NCBI RefSeq assembly: GCF_018408855.1
Contig: NZ_AP024322.1
Span: 434,001-498,000, forward strand
Direction of reading: 5' to 3'
From: Caballeronia sp. NK8
Lineage (GTDB): Bacteria; Pseudomonadota; Gammaproteobacteria; Burkholderiales; Burkholderiaceae
DNA: 64,000 nucleotides
Part shown: positions 54,316-63,165 of the stretch, piece after piece
Numbering within the stretch: the stretch's first letter is position 1
How the letters are laid out: each line of letters opens with the position of its first letter
Translations under genes and position numbers: made by a program
The notes under the pieces: model-generated
The model's input: only the letters and a program-made list of their open reading frames with translations
Told to the model about the DNA's origin: nothing
The model's database searches: none

Positions 54316-54660
54316 ATGAAGTCGCGCTCAGGCATCGAAATCAGCTTGCCGGCCGCCATACTCGGCACGGCCTGCCTTATATCTCTGCCGACCCTAGTGT
54401 TGGCTTTACTCTGGCTCTTCGTCGGAGCGGTCTGCATCGGGCATCGCGACCTGGAGAGCTTTCCTACCGATGGAGTTCCAAGCCGTTGGCGGACCGGTGC
54501 CCGCGGTTGGATTCTCTGGATTTATCACATCGCGTGGTGGCCTTGGTACATGCGAGCGGAGATATTGCAACTCCTCCGCACCGTCAAGGCACGGCTCTCG
54601 AAGCCCTCGCGGCGTGCGAAGTCGGAGGACGTGCCGGACGACAAGTCCGAATCGCATTAG
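54316..54660 (+). CDS. Small membrane protein
   Basis: 114 residues with a hydrophobic segment at about 11-42 and an aromatic-rich second one ([16 protein letters not shown], about 65-80), then a basic tail ([15 protein letters not shown]). No family recognised. AGCTCCG upstream is not a strong ribosome site. Confidence 0.55.
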   Translation: MKSRSGIEISLPAAILGTACLISLPTLVLALLWLFVGAVCIGHRDLESFPTDGVPSRWRTGARGWILWIYHIAWWPWYMRAEILQLLRTVKARLSKPSRRAKSEDVPDDKSESH

Positions 54661-54746
54661 AACCAGGGCCGTAAGGTCAGCTCAATCAGACGTGGTGGTC
54701 AGTGCCAGTATGCCCGGCTGAAGGTCGCTCTGGTCTCGTCTAATGC

Positions 54747-55007
54747 TCACGCCAGGAGGTCATCCAGCATTCTGTTGGCGGCATCGACACCCGCTGACAG
54801 GGCGGCCGACTCATTGTCGAAGGCGTTTCCGCTGTCATCGCCCAGCATCAAGGGTGGGAACACTGGAGCGGCCATAGACGATAGAGAAATTGAAACGACC
54901 GCTACGAACCCGGCCGTGATAGGACGCGTCGATTCAATGACTGCACCGTGGAAATCCTGCACATGTACGTTCAGCGCGTATGGCTCGCGCGCCCAAAAAG
55001 TCTGCAT
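54747..55007 (-). CDS. Hypothetical small protein
   Basis: 86 residues from ATG 55007 (MQTFWAREPY) with GGAGG 5 bases upstream. Beta-rich, acidic C-terminus (DNESAALSAGVDAANRMLDD). No known domain. Confidence 0.55.
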   Translation of the reverse strand: MQTFWAREPYALNVHVQDFHGAVIESTRPITAGFVAVVSISLSSMAAPVFPPLMLGDDSGNAFDNESAALSAGVDAANRMLDDLLA

Positions 55008-55158
55008 GTTCGCCTCCATTCTGACGAAAAACGCGCGACCGGGACCGACCGGAATCACGGCTGCCCGGACATTAAAGTCGGCTGATCAGCGTGTCAAGTC
55101 GAGAAGTTGGCGAGGAACAAACCTTGCGGGTAGCCACGATTCCAACGCAGGAGAATCT

Positions 55159-55419
55159 ATGACTACAGGGAAACTACGCACATTTGTTGCGGCGGCGATA
55201 CTCGCGGGGGCGTCGGTGGCGTATGCCGACACGCCCGGACCGGACTGGATGCCGAAGGAGCAAGCGATACAAAAGCTCGGCGAGCAAGGCTACGCGAACG
55301 CTTATTTGAAGGCAGACGACGGTCACTGGGAAGGCGAAGCGACGAAAGGCGGGCGAATCTACGAGTTGCATGTCGACCCACATTCCGGCGCAATTACCAA
55401 GAGCGAGCCGAAGCACTGA
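55159..55419 (+). CDS. Secreted PepSY-like small protein
   Basis: 86 residues from ATG 55159 with CAGGAGA 6 bases upstream. Signal peptide cleaved near VAYA|DTP. The mature part matches a single PepSY-like repeat: PKEQAIQKLGEQGYANAYLK, then GHWEGEATKGGRIYELHVDP and GAITK. Periplasmic; such domains often inhibit or sense proteases, role here unknown. Confidence 0.8.
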   Translation: MTTGKLRTFVAAAILAGASVAYADTPGPDWMPKEQAIQKLGEQGYANAYLKADDGHWEGEATKGGRIYELHVDPHSGAITKSEPKH

Positions 55420-55479
55420 CAGCATGTAGACGCACGCGCGCCGGAGGCGGATAAACTCTTCGTCACCTTCTCTTCCGCG

Positions 55480-55731
55480 CTACGGCTTGAGGTCAGGCCA
55501 CGCCTTCGCTTGGGCGAGCCAAGCTTCCTCCGAGCCCTCCGGCGCCAGGTAATCGTCGCAAACGGCGATAGCTCGCGTCACATCTGTCGATTCAGCGTCG
55601 CTCCGGGCCAATAGCTCTTTGCGCCACATCAGGACGTCCTCGCGCCCTCGATGGTTCATCTCCCAAACCATCCAGTCAAGAAGGTGGACAAGTTCTCGGC
55701 TGGGGATTTCGGTCAGTTCTGTGCTGGTCAT
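55480..55731 (-). CDS. Hypothetical small protein
   Basis: 83 residues from ATG 55731 (GGAAGAG 5 bases upstream). Helical and acidic (LVHLLDWMVWEMNHRGRED; ESTDVTRAIAVCDDYL). Unknown family. 23 bases downstream of the membrane protein gene on the same strand. Confidence 0.6.
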   Translation of the reverse strand: MTSTELTEIPSRELVHLLDWMVWEMNHRGREDVLMWRKELLARSDAESTDVTRAIAVCDDYLAPEGSEEAWLAQAKAWPDLKP

Positions 55732-55754
55732 GACTCTTCCTTCGTTTGGCAGCA

Positions 55755-56534
55755 TTAAGCGTTTCGGCTGCAAATCTCCGAAGCCGTATTTGCAATCATT
55801 CGTGTGCTCCATTGCACGAGCATCGACAGCACTAGCGCGATGCCGAAAGCAATACTAATGCCGTGGATGGGCAGCAGAACGGCGAGCGCCAGACAGAATG
55901 CGGCAAAAGAGAATCGGCCCAGTACCATGCCTCGCAGCAACGAAACAACAAATTCTGAACCGTGAGCACGGTGCGATGATACCGACAGGATGCTTCCGAG
56001 CAGTGGAAAGACCGCGAGCAAGCCACTCCACTTCGGCCCGACCGCGGCAGCTAGGTAGGTGACTACCAACGTGAGCAAAGCACCCAGGACCATCCGCATA
56101 GTCAAGTCTCGACGTCGAAGCGGTAGTCCCGGTGTCTCGACTGTGCTGCGCGGAAGAAATCGCTGACCGATTACGACCGCCGCAAGCGCGACACCGATGC
56201 ACCACGGCAGAGTAGCGGGCAATTTGGACAGCGCAGATGCGACTAAGAGCCAGCAGACAAGGGCTAGCGCAAAAGCCGTCGGCCATCTCGCCGTTCGGCA
56301 CGCCCACCCGTAAGCGAAGTTGAACGCCTCAGAAGCGCAGATTGCCGACACAGAAAGCATCGCCGCCTGCGCAGCAAATTCCGGCCCCTTCTCCATTGCA
56401 AGCAGAAAGAGTATCGGCCCGGCCACAACGGGAAAGCCGCCGAGCCATCCCGCCGCCTTGGGTCCCCACCATTTGCCCGACATCGAGATGAACCAGAGGA
56501 AAGCGGGGACTAGAGCGAGCTTCAGAACAAGCAT
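55755..56534 (-). CDS. Eight-helix membrane protein of unknown function
   Basis: 259 residues, nearly all hydrophobic with about eight segments. Characteristic pieces: KWWGPKAAGWLGGFPVVAGP (about 21) and PKWSGLLAVFPLLGSILSVS (about 167) look like an internal duplication: each has K-W-x-G then a glycine/proline loop. Probably a transporter or channel with inverted or tandem repeats; no family named. Confidence 0.7.
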   Translation of the reverse strand: MLVLKLALVPAFLWFISMSGKWWGPKAAGWLGGFPVVAGPILFLLAMEKGPEFAAQAAMLSVSAICASEAFNFAYGWACRTARWPTAFALALVCWLLVASALSKLPATLPWCIGVALAAVVIGQRFLPRSTVETPGLPLRRRDLTMRMVLGALLTLVVTYLAAAVGPKWSGLLAVFPLLGSILSVSSHRAHGSEFVVSLLRGMVLGRFSFAAFCLALAVLLPIHGISIAFGIALVLSMLVQWSTRMIANTASEICSRNA

Positions 56535-57259
56535 GAAATGGCTCGTACGTTAAAGATGAATTTTATCGACTTCGACCAGAACCTTGCGCTCAGCGAAATC
56601 GCGACGAGTGCGGTTGTCGGCACCGGCCGAATAGCTTGACAGTTGGATGGTCAAACTCAGACGAAGCGGGCGGTAGCCGTAGACGCGCGCTCGTATCGCC
56701 CTACTGCTGCTCAGCAAATATTTCGTCGAAATTCTCTCGCGTAGGCCGAGACTTTTCTCGAATTCCTGGGCCGCGGGCAAATCATGGCCCTGTCAGCGAC
56801 GTATCCATTGGGCAGCCTACCTATTTGGTCAGCTGCCGCATGGCTGGTCGGACATCAACGACGGCGGCTGTGGGATAACCGGTACCGTGGGATAGTCTTG
56901 AGACACCGGATAGGGTGGCGAAGTGAGCGCCCTGAGACGAACGGCTGACGGGCGACGCTGGCTCCGAGGGGCATCTCATGATGCTATGGAACGTGTCTGA
57001 AGGCCTGGCTTAGGATAATGCTGGGCTCTACTCCACCAAGGGGCATTCAAAAAGCGAAATATGTAAGCAGCACGGTTAACCTCGCAACCCACCTCCCGGG
57101 AAGAAAATATGGTGCGACAGTCGTGGCTCAATGGGCAGCTGTCGGCCCGGTCGCGGCGCACTTCAGAGAAGGCGGCATCCTAACGCGAACCCTTAGCCGA
57201 TTAAAGTTCATCGTTCACACTGCCGTAATTCAGAGCGCCTTCAACTTCAGAACAAAAAA
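56535..57259. other. Stretch without a supported gene
   Basis: There are 725 bases. A minus-strand frame at 56550-56780 has a plausible C-terminus (RRDFAERKVLVEVDKIHL, rather OmpA-like) but no start or domain. The part near 56880-56960 has an IS-end-like feel (GTGGGATAGTCTTGAGACAC) that I cannot confirm. Probably decayed DNA. Confidence 0.35.
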
Positions 57260-57451
57260 ATGCGCGCTTTTATCTCCTTGGCAGTTGCGGTTCGAGCTTG
57301 GTTCTCCTCTCCGGTTGCTCGACGACTCAGGATGTCAAGACGGGGACCGCAGGTCAAGAGCGCGGCGTTGTCCACCGCTTGCTTCACGCCTCACGGAGGC
57401 AGAGCGTCGGATATGGATGCCGCATATGTCGATTTGCCCGACGCAGCATAA
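57260..57451 (+). pseudogene. Frameshifted small lipoprotein
   Basis: ATG 57260 starts a signal-like MRAFISLAVAV, after which the good continuation is in another frame: VLLSGCSTTQDVKTGTAGQ, with lipobox LSGC. The first frame returns later as GGRASDMDAAYVDLPDAA before its stop at 57449. No single frame holds all three parts, so at least two indels have broken a lipoprotein gene of about 60-70 residues. Confidence 0.5.
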
Positions 57452-57464
57452 TAGGATTTGCTCC

Positions 57465-58319
57465 TTAGCAAAGGGAATGACTAATTATTGCGACTTGCGT
57501 TACTTGCGGGTCGGACGGAAGCAAGCCGTTCCTCGACATCTTGATAACAGTATCGACATGTTCCAAACCGAGGCCTCTCACCTGGTCAGCGAGAGTTTGG
57601 ATACCAGGTATGTCGATACGGACAAGCTTACTCGTGTAACGCCGAAGCAAGTAGTTGATTAGCATCATACCGTTCGTCGAGTCACAACTGGCGGACGTAA
57701 TGACTGGCCCAATCGCGAACCCCCGACCAAAACGTCGAATTAAGGCGAAGCCGATTAGAACGCCGTCACTGTCTAGCGCTATGCCATTAGCAATCTTAAG
57801 CACCGAAGGAAGCAGTTGGCGCCGGTCGAGCCCGCTCGCTTGCGAAGATAGTTCAGCAAGACGCGCGGCGTCGCTCGCACACAGCGGCCGGAACCGAAGA
57901 CCCTTCGTCGGAAAGCATTCTGGCGCGTGATGAACTGCACCCTGATATTGCTCAACGTGACCAATTTCCCGAAAGCCCAGCTGTTCGTAGTCCCGCACCT
58001 TCGCCTCCGGGGCGTTGAGAACTACGGTCCTTCCCAGCGTCGCGCCAGCTATATGTTCCATCAGGCGACGTTCCACCGTCGATTTGTTCAGCTCGGTTGA
58101 CCCAGTTACCAGTCCGACCGTTGCCGCGCTAGCGCCGCAATCCCAATGAACGGCAGTTCCGACAACGCGTCCGGAATGCTCCGCCACATGCACATGTCCT
58201 GTCTCCGCGGCGAAGCGCCATTCTTCTATCCGATGTGGCCAGCCAAGACTTGCAGATAGCTGGTGTGCGCGCGCAAGCTCGTTCCTACGGATACGCCTAA
58301 AGTTGAGTTCTTCGGACAT
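57465..58319 (-). CDS. Tandem GNAT-type acetyltransferase
   Basis: 284 residues from ATG 58319; the frame is open upstream without similarity. First GNAT domain residues 5-135 (HVHVAEHSGRVVGTAVHWDC; acetyl-CoA loop region around KVRDYEQLGFREIGHVEQYQ), second, C-terminal domain 150-270 of the YitI/DUF1248 type (ALDSDGVLIGFALIRRFGRG; GLGLEHVDTVIKMSRN). Substrate unknown. Similar proteins accompany amino-acid or amine catabolic genes. Confidence 0.8.
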   Translation of the reverse strand: MSEELNFRRIRRNELARAHQLSASLGWPHRIEEWRFAAETGHVHVAEHSGRVVGTAVHWDCGASAATVGLVTGSTELNKSTVERRLMEHIAGATLGRTVVLNAPEAKVRDYEQLGFREIGHVEQYQGAVHHAPECFPTKGLRFRPLCASDAARLAELSSQASGLDRRQLLPSVLKIANGIALDSDGVLIGFALIRRFGRGFAIGPVITSASCDSTNGMMLINYLLRRYTSKLVRIDIPGIQTLADQVRGLGLEHVDTVIKMSRNGLLPSDPQVTQVAIISHSLC

Positions 58320-58879
58320 AACTGTTGTTTTCCCTCGTGGAGTCAAAGAAATAGTCCGAGACGGGCGCTCCCGTATAGGACGATTCAACTGTTTCCGCGC
58401 ACAGGTGTGACAGGTCGTTCCGGCATTTCCCCCGGGCCCAGTGACTTGCGCATTGCTGACAGACTTGGCCGGAAGCAAATCTGGCAGAAGCGAGGGAAGC
58501 GGGCGGTACGGTTTAGCCGAGCGAAGTGGCTGGCGCCATTCCGCTTGCGCTGACCCGAGAGTGCGGCCTGAACAATCGCGACGTTGTATTGAGGTCAACG
58601 AATTTTGACTTCGAGCATCACCTCGCAAACGCAAAAGTTACGCTCGTTGCGTTGGCAGCACGTGCCGAGTTAGCGTCGAACTACTTTGTGGTCGCCGGTC
58701 GTTTGTTATCTATGCTTCTAAAAAGCTCACGCGCCAGTGAAGCCCTTTTGCAAACCCAGGAATCAAAAGGAATTTCTTATAGTTGTTGGTTGGACTCTTA
58801 ACTGATTGAACTCATCACGAGAGTAAGCAGCTTTTGCATCTGTATATTCAGCCGTGGAGCGGCCAGGCGACGGAGGTGG
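58320..58879. other. Stretch without a supported gene
   Basis: There are 560 bases before the predicted small RNA. A 91-codon plus-strand frame at 58526 contains a helix-like part (LANAKVTLVALAARAELASN) but has no ribosome site or family. Nothing else stands out. Confidence 0.35.
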
Positions 58880-58913
58880 TTGCAAATCGCGAATCAGGGT
58901 TTATACTGACCTC

Positions 58914-58971
58914 GTCTCCGCCATGTCTCCACTGATATGGATTCAGCCCGCTACTGAGCGGGTGCTTTTTT
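58914..58971 (+). ncRNA. Candidate small RNA with sigma70 promoter and terminator
   Basis: TTGCAA (58880-58885), 16-base spacer, TATACT (58902-58907) predicts a start near 58914. About 30 bases later a terminator follows: CCCGCT, ACTG, AGCGGG (58947-58962), TGC then six T. The transcript would be close to 58 bases and contains no reading frame with a ribosome site. It also contains CTGATATGGATTCAG, a short imperfect stem. Confidence 0.55.
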
Positions 58972-59141
58972 GGGGACACGCCAGAGTTTCAGAGGTTCGG
59001 CGGAGCCGCGACCAGGTGTTCCGCGGAAGATGTCTTTGAACGTTCCCGCCGCTGAAGCCAAGGGACTCTGCGCCGCATAGTTCCTTTGATTGTTTCGTTG
59101 CAGGCGCACCGGTGGGCTGTGCTGGATGTCGGAGCGTGTTG

Positions 59142-60101
59142 CTAGTGCGGCTGGTTGGCTATGTCGCTATCGAGCCAGACAATATCTTCTTTCCATTTCT
59201 CGCTACCCACAAACCCCGTTAATTTCTCTCGAAGCATCGCCATCCAGTCGGTTGCAAACCTCGATAGCGGGTTTTCACGCAGGGTAGTTATTGCGACGGT
59301 GGACCGTATAGACGGCCGCGTGATGGCTTCCGCAACCAGGTCTCCGCTTGCCACTTCATCACGAATCGCGATTGACGTGAGAATGGAATATCCAACACCT
59401 GCTTTGACGAGTTTCTTCGTGAGCGCAACACTGTCGACCTCGAGCTCCACGCGAAGACGAATGCCGTTCTGCACTGCGGCGTGTTCGATGACTCGCCGAT
59501 TACTGTGCGGCATCCCGGGAAGAATGAGGGGGAGGCTGGCGAGGTCTCTTATCTGAAACCCATCCTTGGGAATCGGCGTTCCTGGCGGAGCGATTAGAAT
59601 CATTGGCTCGCTGTAAAGCGGCCGAACCTGAAAGGCGTCCAAGGGTGGTTGGTTATAGACGACTGCTAAGTCGACACGGCGGTCGGCGACCCATTCTTGC
59701 AACGAACTGCTTTGTCCCTCTCGGATGTGAAGCGCGACACGCGGATACACTTCGCGAAAATCCCGCACGAGCTCAGCGCCAATGAGGGCTCCCATCGTCG
59801 GCGGCAATCCGACGGCTAGGTAGCCGCGCTCCTCGTCGGCAGTCGCGCGGACGTGTTCCCCGGTTTCACTCACCATGTTGGAAATCATCTCTGCTCGTTC
59901 GAGCAGGCGAGCGCCGGCCGCCGTGAGCCGGACACCTCGACCATGGCGTGCCAGCAATTCGACCCCAATTTCCTCTTCCAGCTTCGCTATTTGCCTGCTT
60001 AACGCGGGCTGGGCGATGTACAACTCAGCTGCCGCCCGGCTGAAACTGCCCGCGCGAGCAACATAGATAAAGCTGCGCAGCTCGCGAATGTCCATGCTCA
60101 T
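59142..60101 (-). CDS. LysR-family transcriptional regulator
   Basis: 319 residues (ATG 60101; ATG 60095 is an alternative). Winged HTH at 1-60 (LRSFIYVARAGSFSRAAAEL, IAQPALSRQIAKLEEEIG), effector domain 90-300. The pattern LPPTMGALIGAELVRDF and LPLILPGMPHSNRR resembles the CbbR/NAC/CatM-like group. Divergent from dctA with a 331-base shared control region, so it probably regulates the dctA operon in response to its substrate. Confidence 0.9.
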   Translation of the reverse strand: MSMDIRELRSFIYVARAGSFSRAAAELYIAQPALSRQIAKLEEEIGVELLARHGRGVRLTAAGARLLERAEMISNMVSETGEHVRATADEERGYLAVGLPPTMGALIGAELVRDFREVYPRVALHIREGQSSSLQEWVADRRVDLAVVYNQPPLDAFQVRPLYSEPMILIAPPGTPIPKDGFQIRDLASLPLILPGMPHSNRRVIEHAAVQNGIRLRVELEVDSVALTKKLVKAGVGYSILTSIAIRDEVASGDLVAEAITRPSIRSTVAITTLRENPLSRFATDWMAMLREKLTGFVGSEKWKEDIVWLDSDIANQPH

Positions 60102-60103
60102 GT

Positions 60104-60174
60104 CCTATGCCGTTGGAGCATAGGTTGGTATCAAAACTTGGCCTTTGTCAAGCAATCTCCGCTCACCTATGCTC
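60104..60174. promoter_or_regulatory. Candidate LysR operator half-sites
   Basis: Three copies of CCTATGC or its complement: CCTATGC (60104), GCATAGG (60118) and CCTATGC (60166). The pair at 60116-60125 GAGCATAGGT and 60165-60174 ACCTATGCTC is a perfect 10-bp inverted repeat, 39 bases apart. They lie beside the LysR start codon, as for autoregulated LysR regulators. The rest of the region to 60432 shows no gene. Confidence 0.65.
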
Positions 60175-60432
60175 TGGATTAACGAACAGAACTAAAAAAT
60201 TGAACGGAGACGCAAGTGTGACGTTCCCCTCACCGGCGTGGCTAAGTTGCTTTTGGGCAACTCATCCTGAACCGGCGTTGTTCGCGATGTGGCCGTATCG
60301 CCGGCGCTGTCGCGGACCAGGACTTCTCCGCTTCTTCCAGTTTCAAGACAAAACTTCGGTACTGGTCCGAGGGCAGATGACGCGGTCACGCGTCATCTCC
60401 AAGGTACATTCGATTCGAACGTAGGAGACGAG

Positions 60433-61740
60433 ATGAGGCGGTTAAAGCAACTACATGTGCAAGTCCTTATCGGCTTGGCTTGCGCAATCGTGTTAGGGAT
60501 GGCAAAGCCTGACTGGGCGGTGGCAATGAAGCCTCTTGGAGTGGGGTTCATTGCCTTGCTCAAGATGATGCTGGCGCCCATCATTTTCTGCACGCTGGTT
60601 CAGGGCATCGCACACGTCAAAGACCTGCGCATGCTGGGACGGATGGGCGTCAAATCGCTCGTCTATTTCGAGGTGGTCAGCACTGTCGCAATGATTCTCG
60701 GATTTGTGATGGTGAACGTGTTCCAGCCGGGTGCAGGTCTCCATGCGACGAACATCGCCGAAAGCCAAGCAGCCGTCAAGGCAACTGCGAGCGCTGGCGG
60801 AATCTCTGCTGTCGACTATCTGTTAAGCCTGATTCCTCATACTCTGGTCGACGCGTTCGCAAAGGGCGACATCGTCCAGGTTCTCATAATTTCGCTGCTG
60901 GCCGGTCTCGCACTCAACATGGCGGTCGGTCCCGATTCGGTCCTTCTTCGAGGTATCGACGAAGCGCAATCGGTTCTCTTTCGCATGCTCGCTTTCATCA
61001 TGAGACTTGCGCCGCTGGGAGCTTTTGGTGCAATGGCAGCAGCGATTGGTAGCTACGGTAGTGTGACGCTTATGTACCTTCTGAAGGTCATCGTGTTGTA
61101 CTACGCCGCTTCTCTGCTGTTCGTGTTCGGTGTGCTTGGCAGCATTAGTTGGATGATTGGTCTCCCGTTCTTTAGCATCCTGCGGCTCATTCGCGACGAA
61201 CTGCTGCTGATTTTTGGAACGGCGTCCAGCGAAGTTGCACTGCCTCGCCTTATCGAGAAACTGCAGCGTTCTGGTTGCGACGAAGCGGTGGTTGGCTTCG
61301 TTCTCCCAGCCGGCTACAGCTTTAACCTCGACGGTACGTCGATTTACATGGCGATTGCCATCGGCTTCATTGCTCAGGCAACCGACACCCCGTTTTCCCT
61401 GTGGCAGCAGCTTGGACTGTTGGCCATTCTGAGTCTCACCTCGAAGGGCGGTACCACGGTCGCAGGCGGTGCCTTCGTGAAGCTTGCAGCAACGCTCCAA
61501 TCGGTCCGAACGCTCCCTCTGAGCGGCCTGGGTCTCTTGTTCGGCATCGACCGCGTAATGGCCACGGCTACTGCGCTTGTGAATGTGGTTGGTAACACCC
61601 TTGCGGTATTCACCATCGCCCGCTGGGAAGGTGCGTTCGACGCAAAGGCTTTCGAACAGGAGACTGGCGCAAGGCCCCGTCGGTTCTGCCTGCAGCAAGA
61701 CAAGAGCGCTGCAACCACTGCGACTGCCCAGTCTCATTGA
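60433..61740 (+). CDS. dctA: Dicarboxylate:cation symporter, DctA type
   Basis: 435 residues from ATG 60433 (AGGAGACGAG upstream). Eight membrane helices and two re-entrant loops with the family motifs: serine-rich LIFGTASSEVALPRL (about 260), PAGYSFNLDGTSIYMAIA (about 296), SKGGTTVAGGAFV (about 338) and FGIDRVMATATALVNVVGN (about 373) with the substrate Arg. Imports C4-dicarboxylates or related acids with Na or H. First gene of the right-hand operon. Confidence 0.93.
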   Translation: MRRLKQLHVQVLIGLACAIVLGMAKPDWAVAMKPLGVGFIALLKMMLAPIIFCTLVQGIAHVKDLRMLGRMGVKSLVYFEVVSTVAMILGFVMVNVFQPGAGLHATNIAESQAAVKATASAGGISAVDYLLSLIPHTLVDAFAKGDIVQVLIISLLAGLALNMAVGPDSVLLRGIDEAQSVLFRMLAFIMRLAPLGAFGAMAAAIGSYGSVTLMYLLKVIVLYYAASLLFVFGVLGSISWMIGLPFFSILRLIRDELLLIFGTASSEVALPRLIEKLQRSGCDEAVVGFVLPAGYSFNLDGTSIYMAIAIGFIAQATDTPFSLWQQLGLLAILSLTSKGGTTVAGGAFVKLAATLQSVRTLPLSGLGLLFGIDRVMATATALVNVVGNTLAVFTIARWEGAFDAKAFEQETGARPRRFCLQQDKSAATTATAQSH

Positions 61741-61760
61741 ACTACCGAGAATCGACCCAA

Positions 61761-62321
61761 ATGACACGTCTTTCACCCATCGACCCGGCGCAACTTGACC
61801 CTGAGCAACGCGCCGTCTACGACGCAATCGCAAGCGGTCCACGAAAAGGCGTCAGAGGCCCGCTCGCAATCTGGCTGCACCGACCGCAACTTGCCGACCG
61901 CTCCCAAGCCTTGGGTCGCTATTGCCGGTATGACAGCAGCATCCCGGCCCGTCTCTCGGAGCTTGCCATCATGTTCATGGGCCGGTACTGGCTCGCGGAA
62001 TACGAATGGGCCGCGCACAAGCCTTTCGCTCTCGAGGCCGGCGTTTCGAACGAAGTCATCGACGCAATCCGGGATGGAAAGGCGCCTCCCTTCGCGAAAC
62101 GGGATGAGGAACTGGTGTTCGCCTTTCTCACCGAACTGCATGAACAGCGCAAAGTGCCCGACTCTCTATACCAAGAGCTGGTGAATGAAATCGGGAAGGA
62201 TGGCGTAGTCGACCTCGTTGGCATTGCCGGCTACTACACGTTGATTTCGATGACCATCAAAGTGTTCGAAGTGCCGCCCCCGGAAGGCGCCACACCGGAA
62301 CTCCCCCAAGAATCGAACTGA
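61761..62321 (+). CDS. Carboxymuconolactone decarboxylase-like protein
   Basis: 186 residues from ATG 61761. Same fold and motif spacing as the protein at 27297: RLSELAIMFMGRYWLAEYEW, then DGVVDLVGIAGYYTLISMT, without CXXC. No clear ribosome site; a start in the dctA stop (TTG 61737) is possible. It sits between dctA and the SDR gene, so it probably acts in the same degradation path. Confidence 0.83.
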   Translation: MTRLSPIDPAQLDPEQRAVYDAIASGPRKGVRGPLAIWLHRPQLADRSQALGRYCRYDSSIPARLSELAIMFMGRYWLAEYEWAAHKPFALEAGVSNEVIDAIRDGKAPPFAKRDEELVFAFLTELHEQRKVPDSLYQELVNEIGKDGVVDLVGIAGYYTLISMTIKVFEVPPPEGATPELPQESN

Positions 62322-62331
62322 GGAACATCAA

Positions 62332-63165
62332 GTGGAAACTTCACAAAATCTCTTAGATGGCCTGAATTCAGGACGCCTAAATGGAAAGGTCGCCATTGTC
62401 ACGGGCGCGGGCTGCGTCGGCTCTGGATGGGGAAACGGCCGCGCGGTTGCGGTGCTCTTCGCCCAGGCAGGCGCCCGCATCTTCGCTGTCGATAAAAATC
62501 CGGACGCGATGGAAGAAACCGTACGGCGCGTGCGCGAAGTCGGTGGCGACATCACGGCGTACGGTTGTGACGTCACGGACTCGGACGCAGTTAAGGATAT
62601 GGTCGAGGCATGTCGCGAGACGTACGGTCGCGTCGACGTTCTGGTGAACAACGTTGGCGGCTCGGCGGCCGGCGGACCCGTGGCCCTTTCTGAAGAGGCC
62701 TGGGACGCTCAGGTTGCCTTCAATCTCAAGAGTGTCTATCTCACTTGCAAGCACGTCCTTCCCGTTATGGAAGCGCAAGGCAGCGGTTCAATCATCAACA
62801 CCGCATCGACATCCGGTATCCGCTGGACGGGCTCGGCGCAAGTCGCCTACGCAGCCTGCAAAGCTGGCGTGATTCAACTGGGCAAGGTGGTCGCAGTCGA
62901 GTACGCGAAGAAGGGCATCCGCGTGAACACCGTGGTCCCGGGCCAACTGCACACGCCGATGGTAGAAGCGCGATTGGCGGGTCAGCGGACAGGCGGCGAC
63001 GTAGACAAGTTGTTGGAGACCCGGGTCGCGCGCATTCCGTTGGGCTTCATGGGTGACGGCCGCGATACGGCAAACGCCGCGTTGTTCCTTGCTTCCGACG
63101 AGGCTCGGTTTGTCACCGGCACGGAAATCATCGTAGATGGCGGCATGACGGCACGGTGCGACTGA
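62332..63165 (+). CDS. Short-chain dehydrogenase/reductase
   Basis: 277 residues from GTG 62332 (GAGGAACA upstream). SDR marks: GAGCVGSGWGNGRAVAV (about 27, an unusual long glycine loop), VLVNNVGGSAAG (about 105), catalytic Ser in INTASTSGIRW (about 155), YAACKAG with Tyr and Lys (about 169), C-terminal TGTEIIVDGGMTARCD. It oxidises or reduces an alcohol with NAD(P). Its stop overlaps the next start (TGATG). Confidence 0.9.
   Translation: METSQNLLDGLNSGRLNGKVAIVTGAGCVGSGWGNGRAVAVLFAQAGARIFAVDKNPDAMEETVRRVREVGGDITAYGCDVTDSDAVKDMVEACRETYGRVDVLVNNVGGSAAGGPVALSEEAWDAQVAFNLKSVYLTCKHVLPVMEAQGSGSIINTASTSGIRWTGSAQVAYAACKAGVIQLGKVVAVEYAKKGIRVNTVVPGQLHTPMVEARLAGQRTGGDVDKLLETRVARIPLGFMGDGRDTANAALFLASDEARFVTGTEIIVDGGMTARCD

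Noticed and set aside
56880..56960. Possible insertion-sequence end (GTGGGATAGTCTTGAGACAC)
   Set aside because: No transposase frame and no matching inverted repeat is visible nearby.
57018..57662. A 214-codon plus-strand frame overlapping the GNAT gene end
   Set aside because: No ribosome site, no family, and it crosses the GNAT gene and the broken lipoprotein gene.
58889..58899. GCGAATCAGGG as the second attachment site matching the fragment at 30301
   Set aside because: The match is only 11 bases and no tRNA part is beside it. It also lies within a promoter spacer. Chance similarity cannot be excluded.
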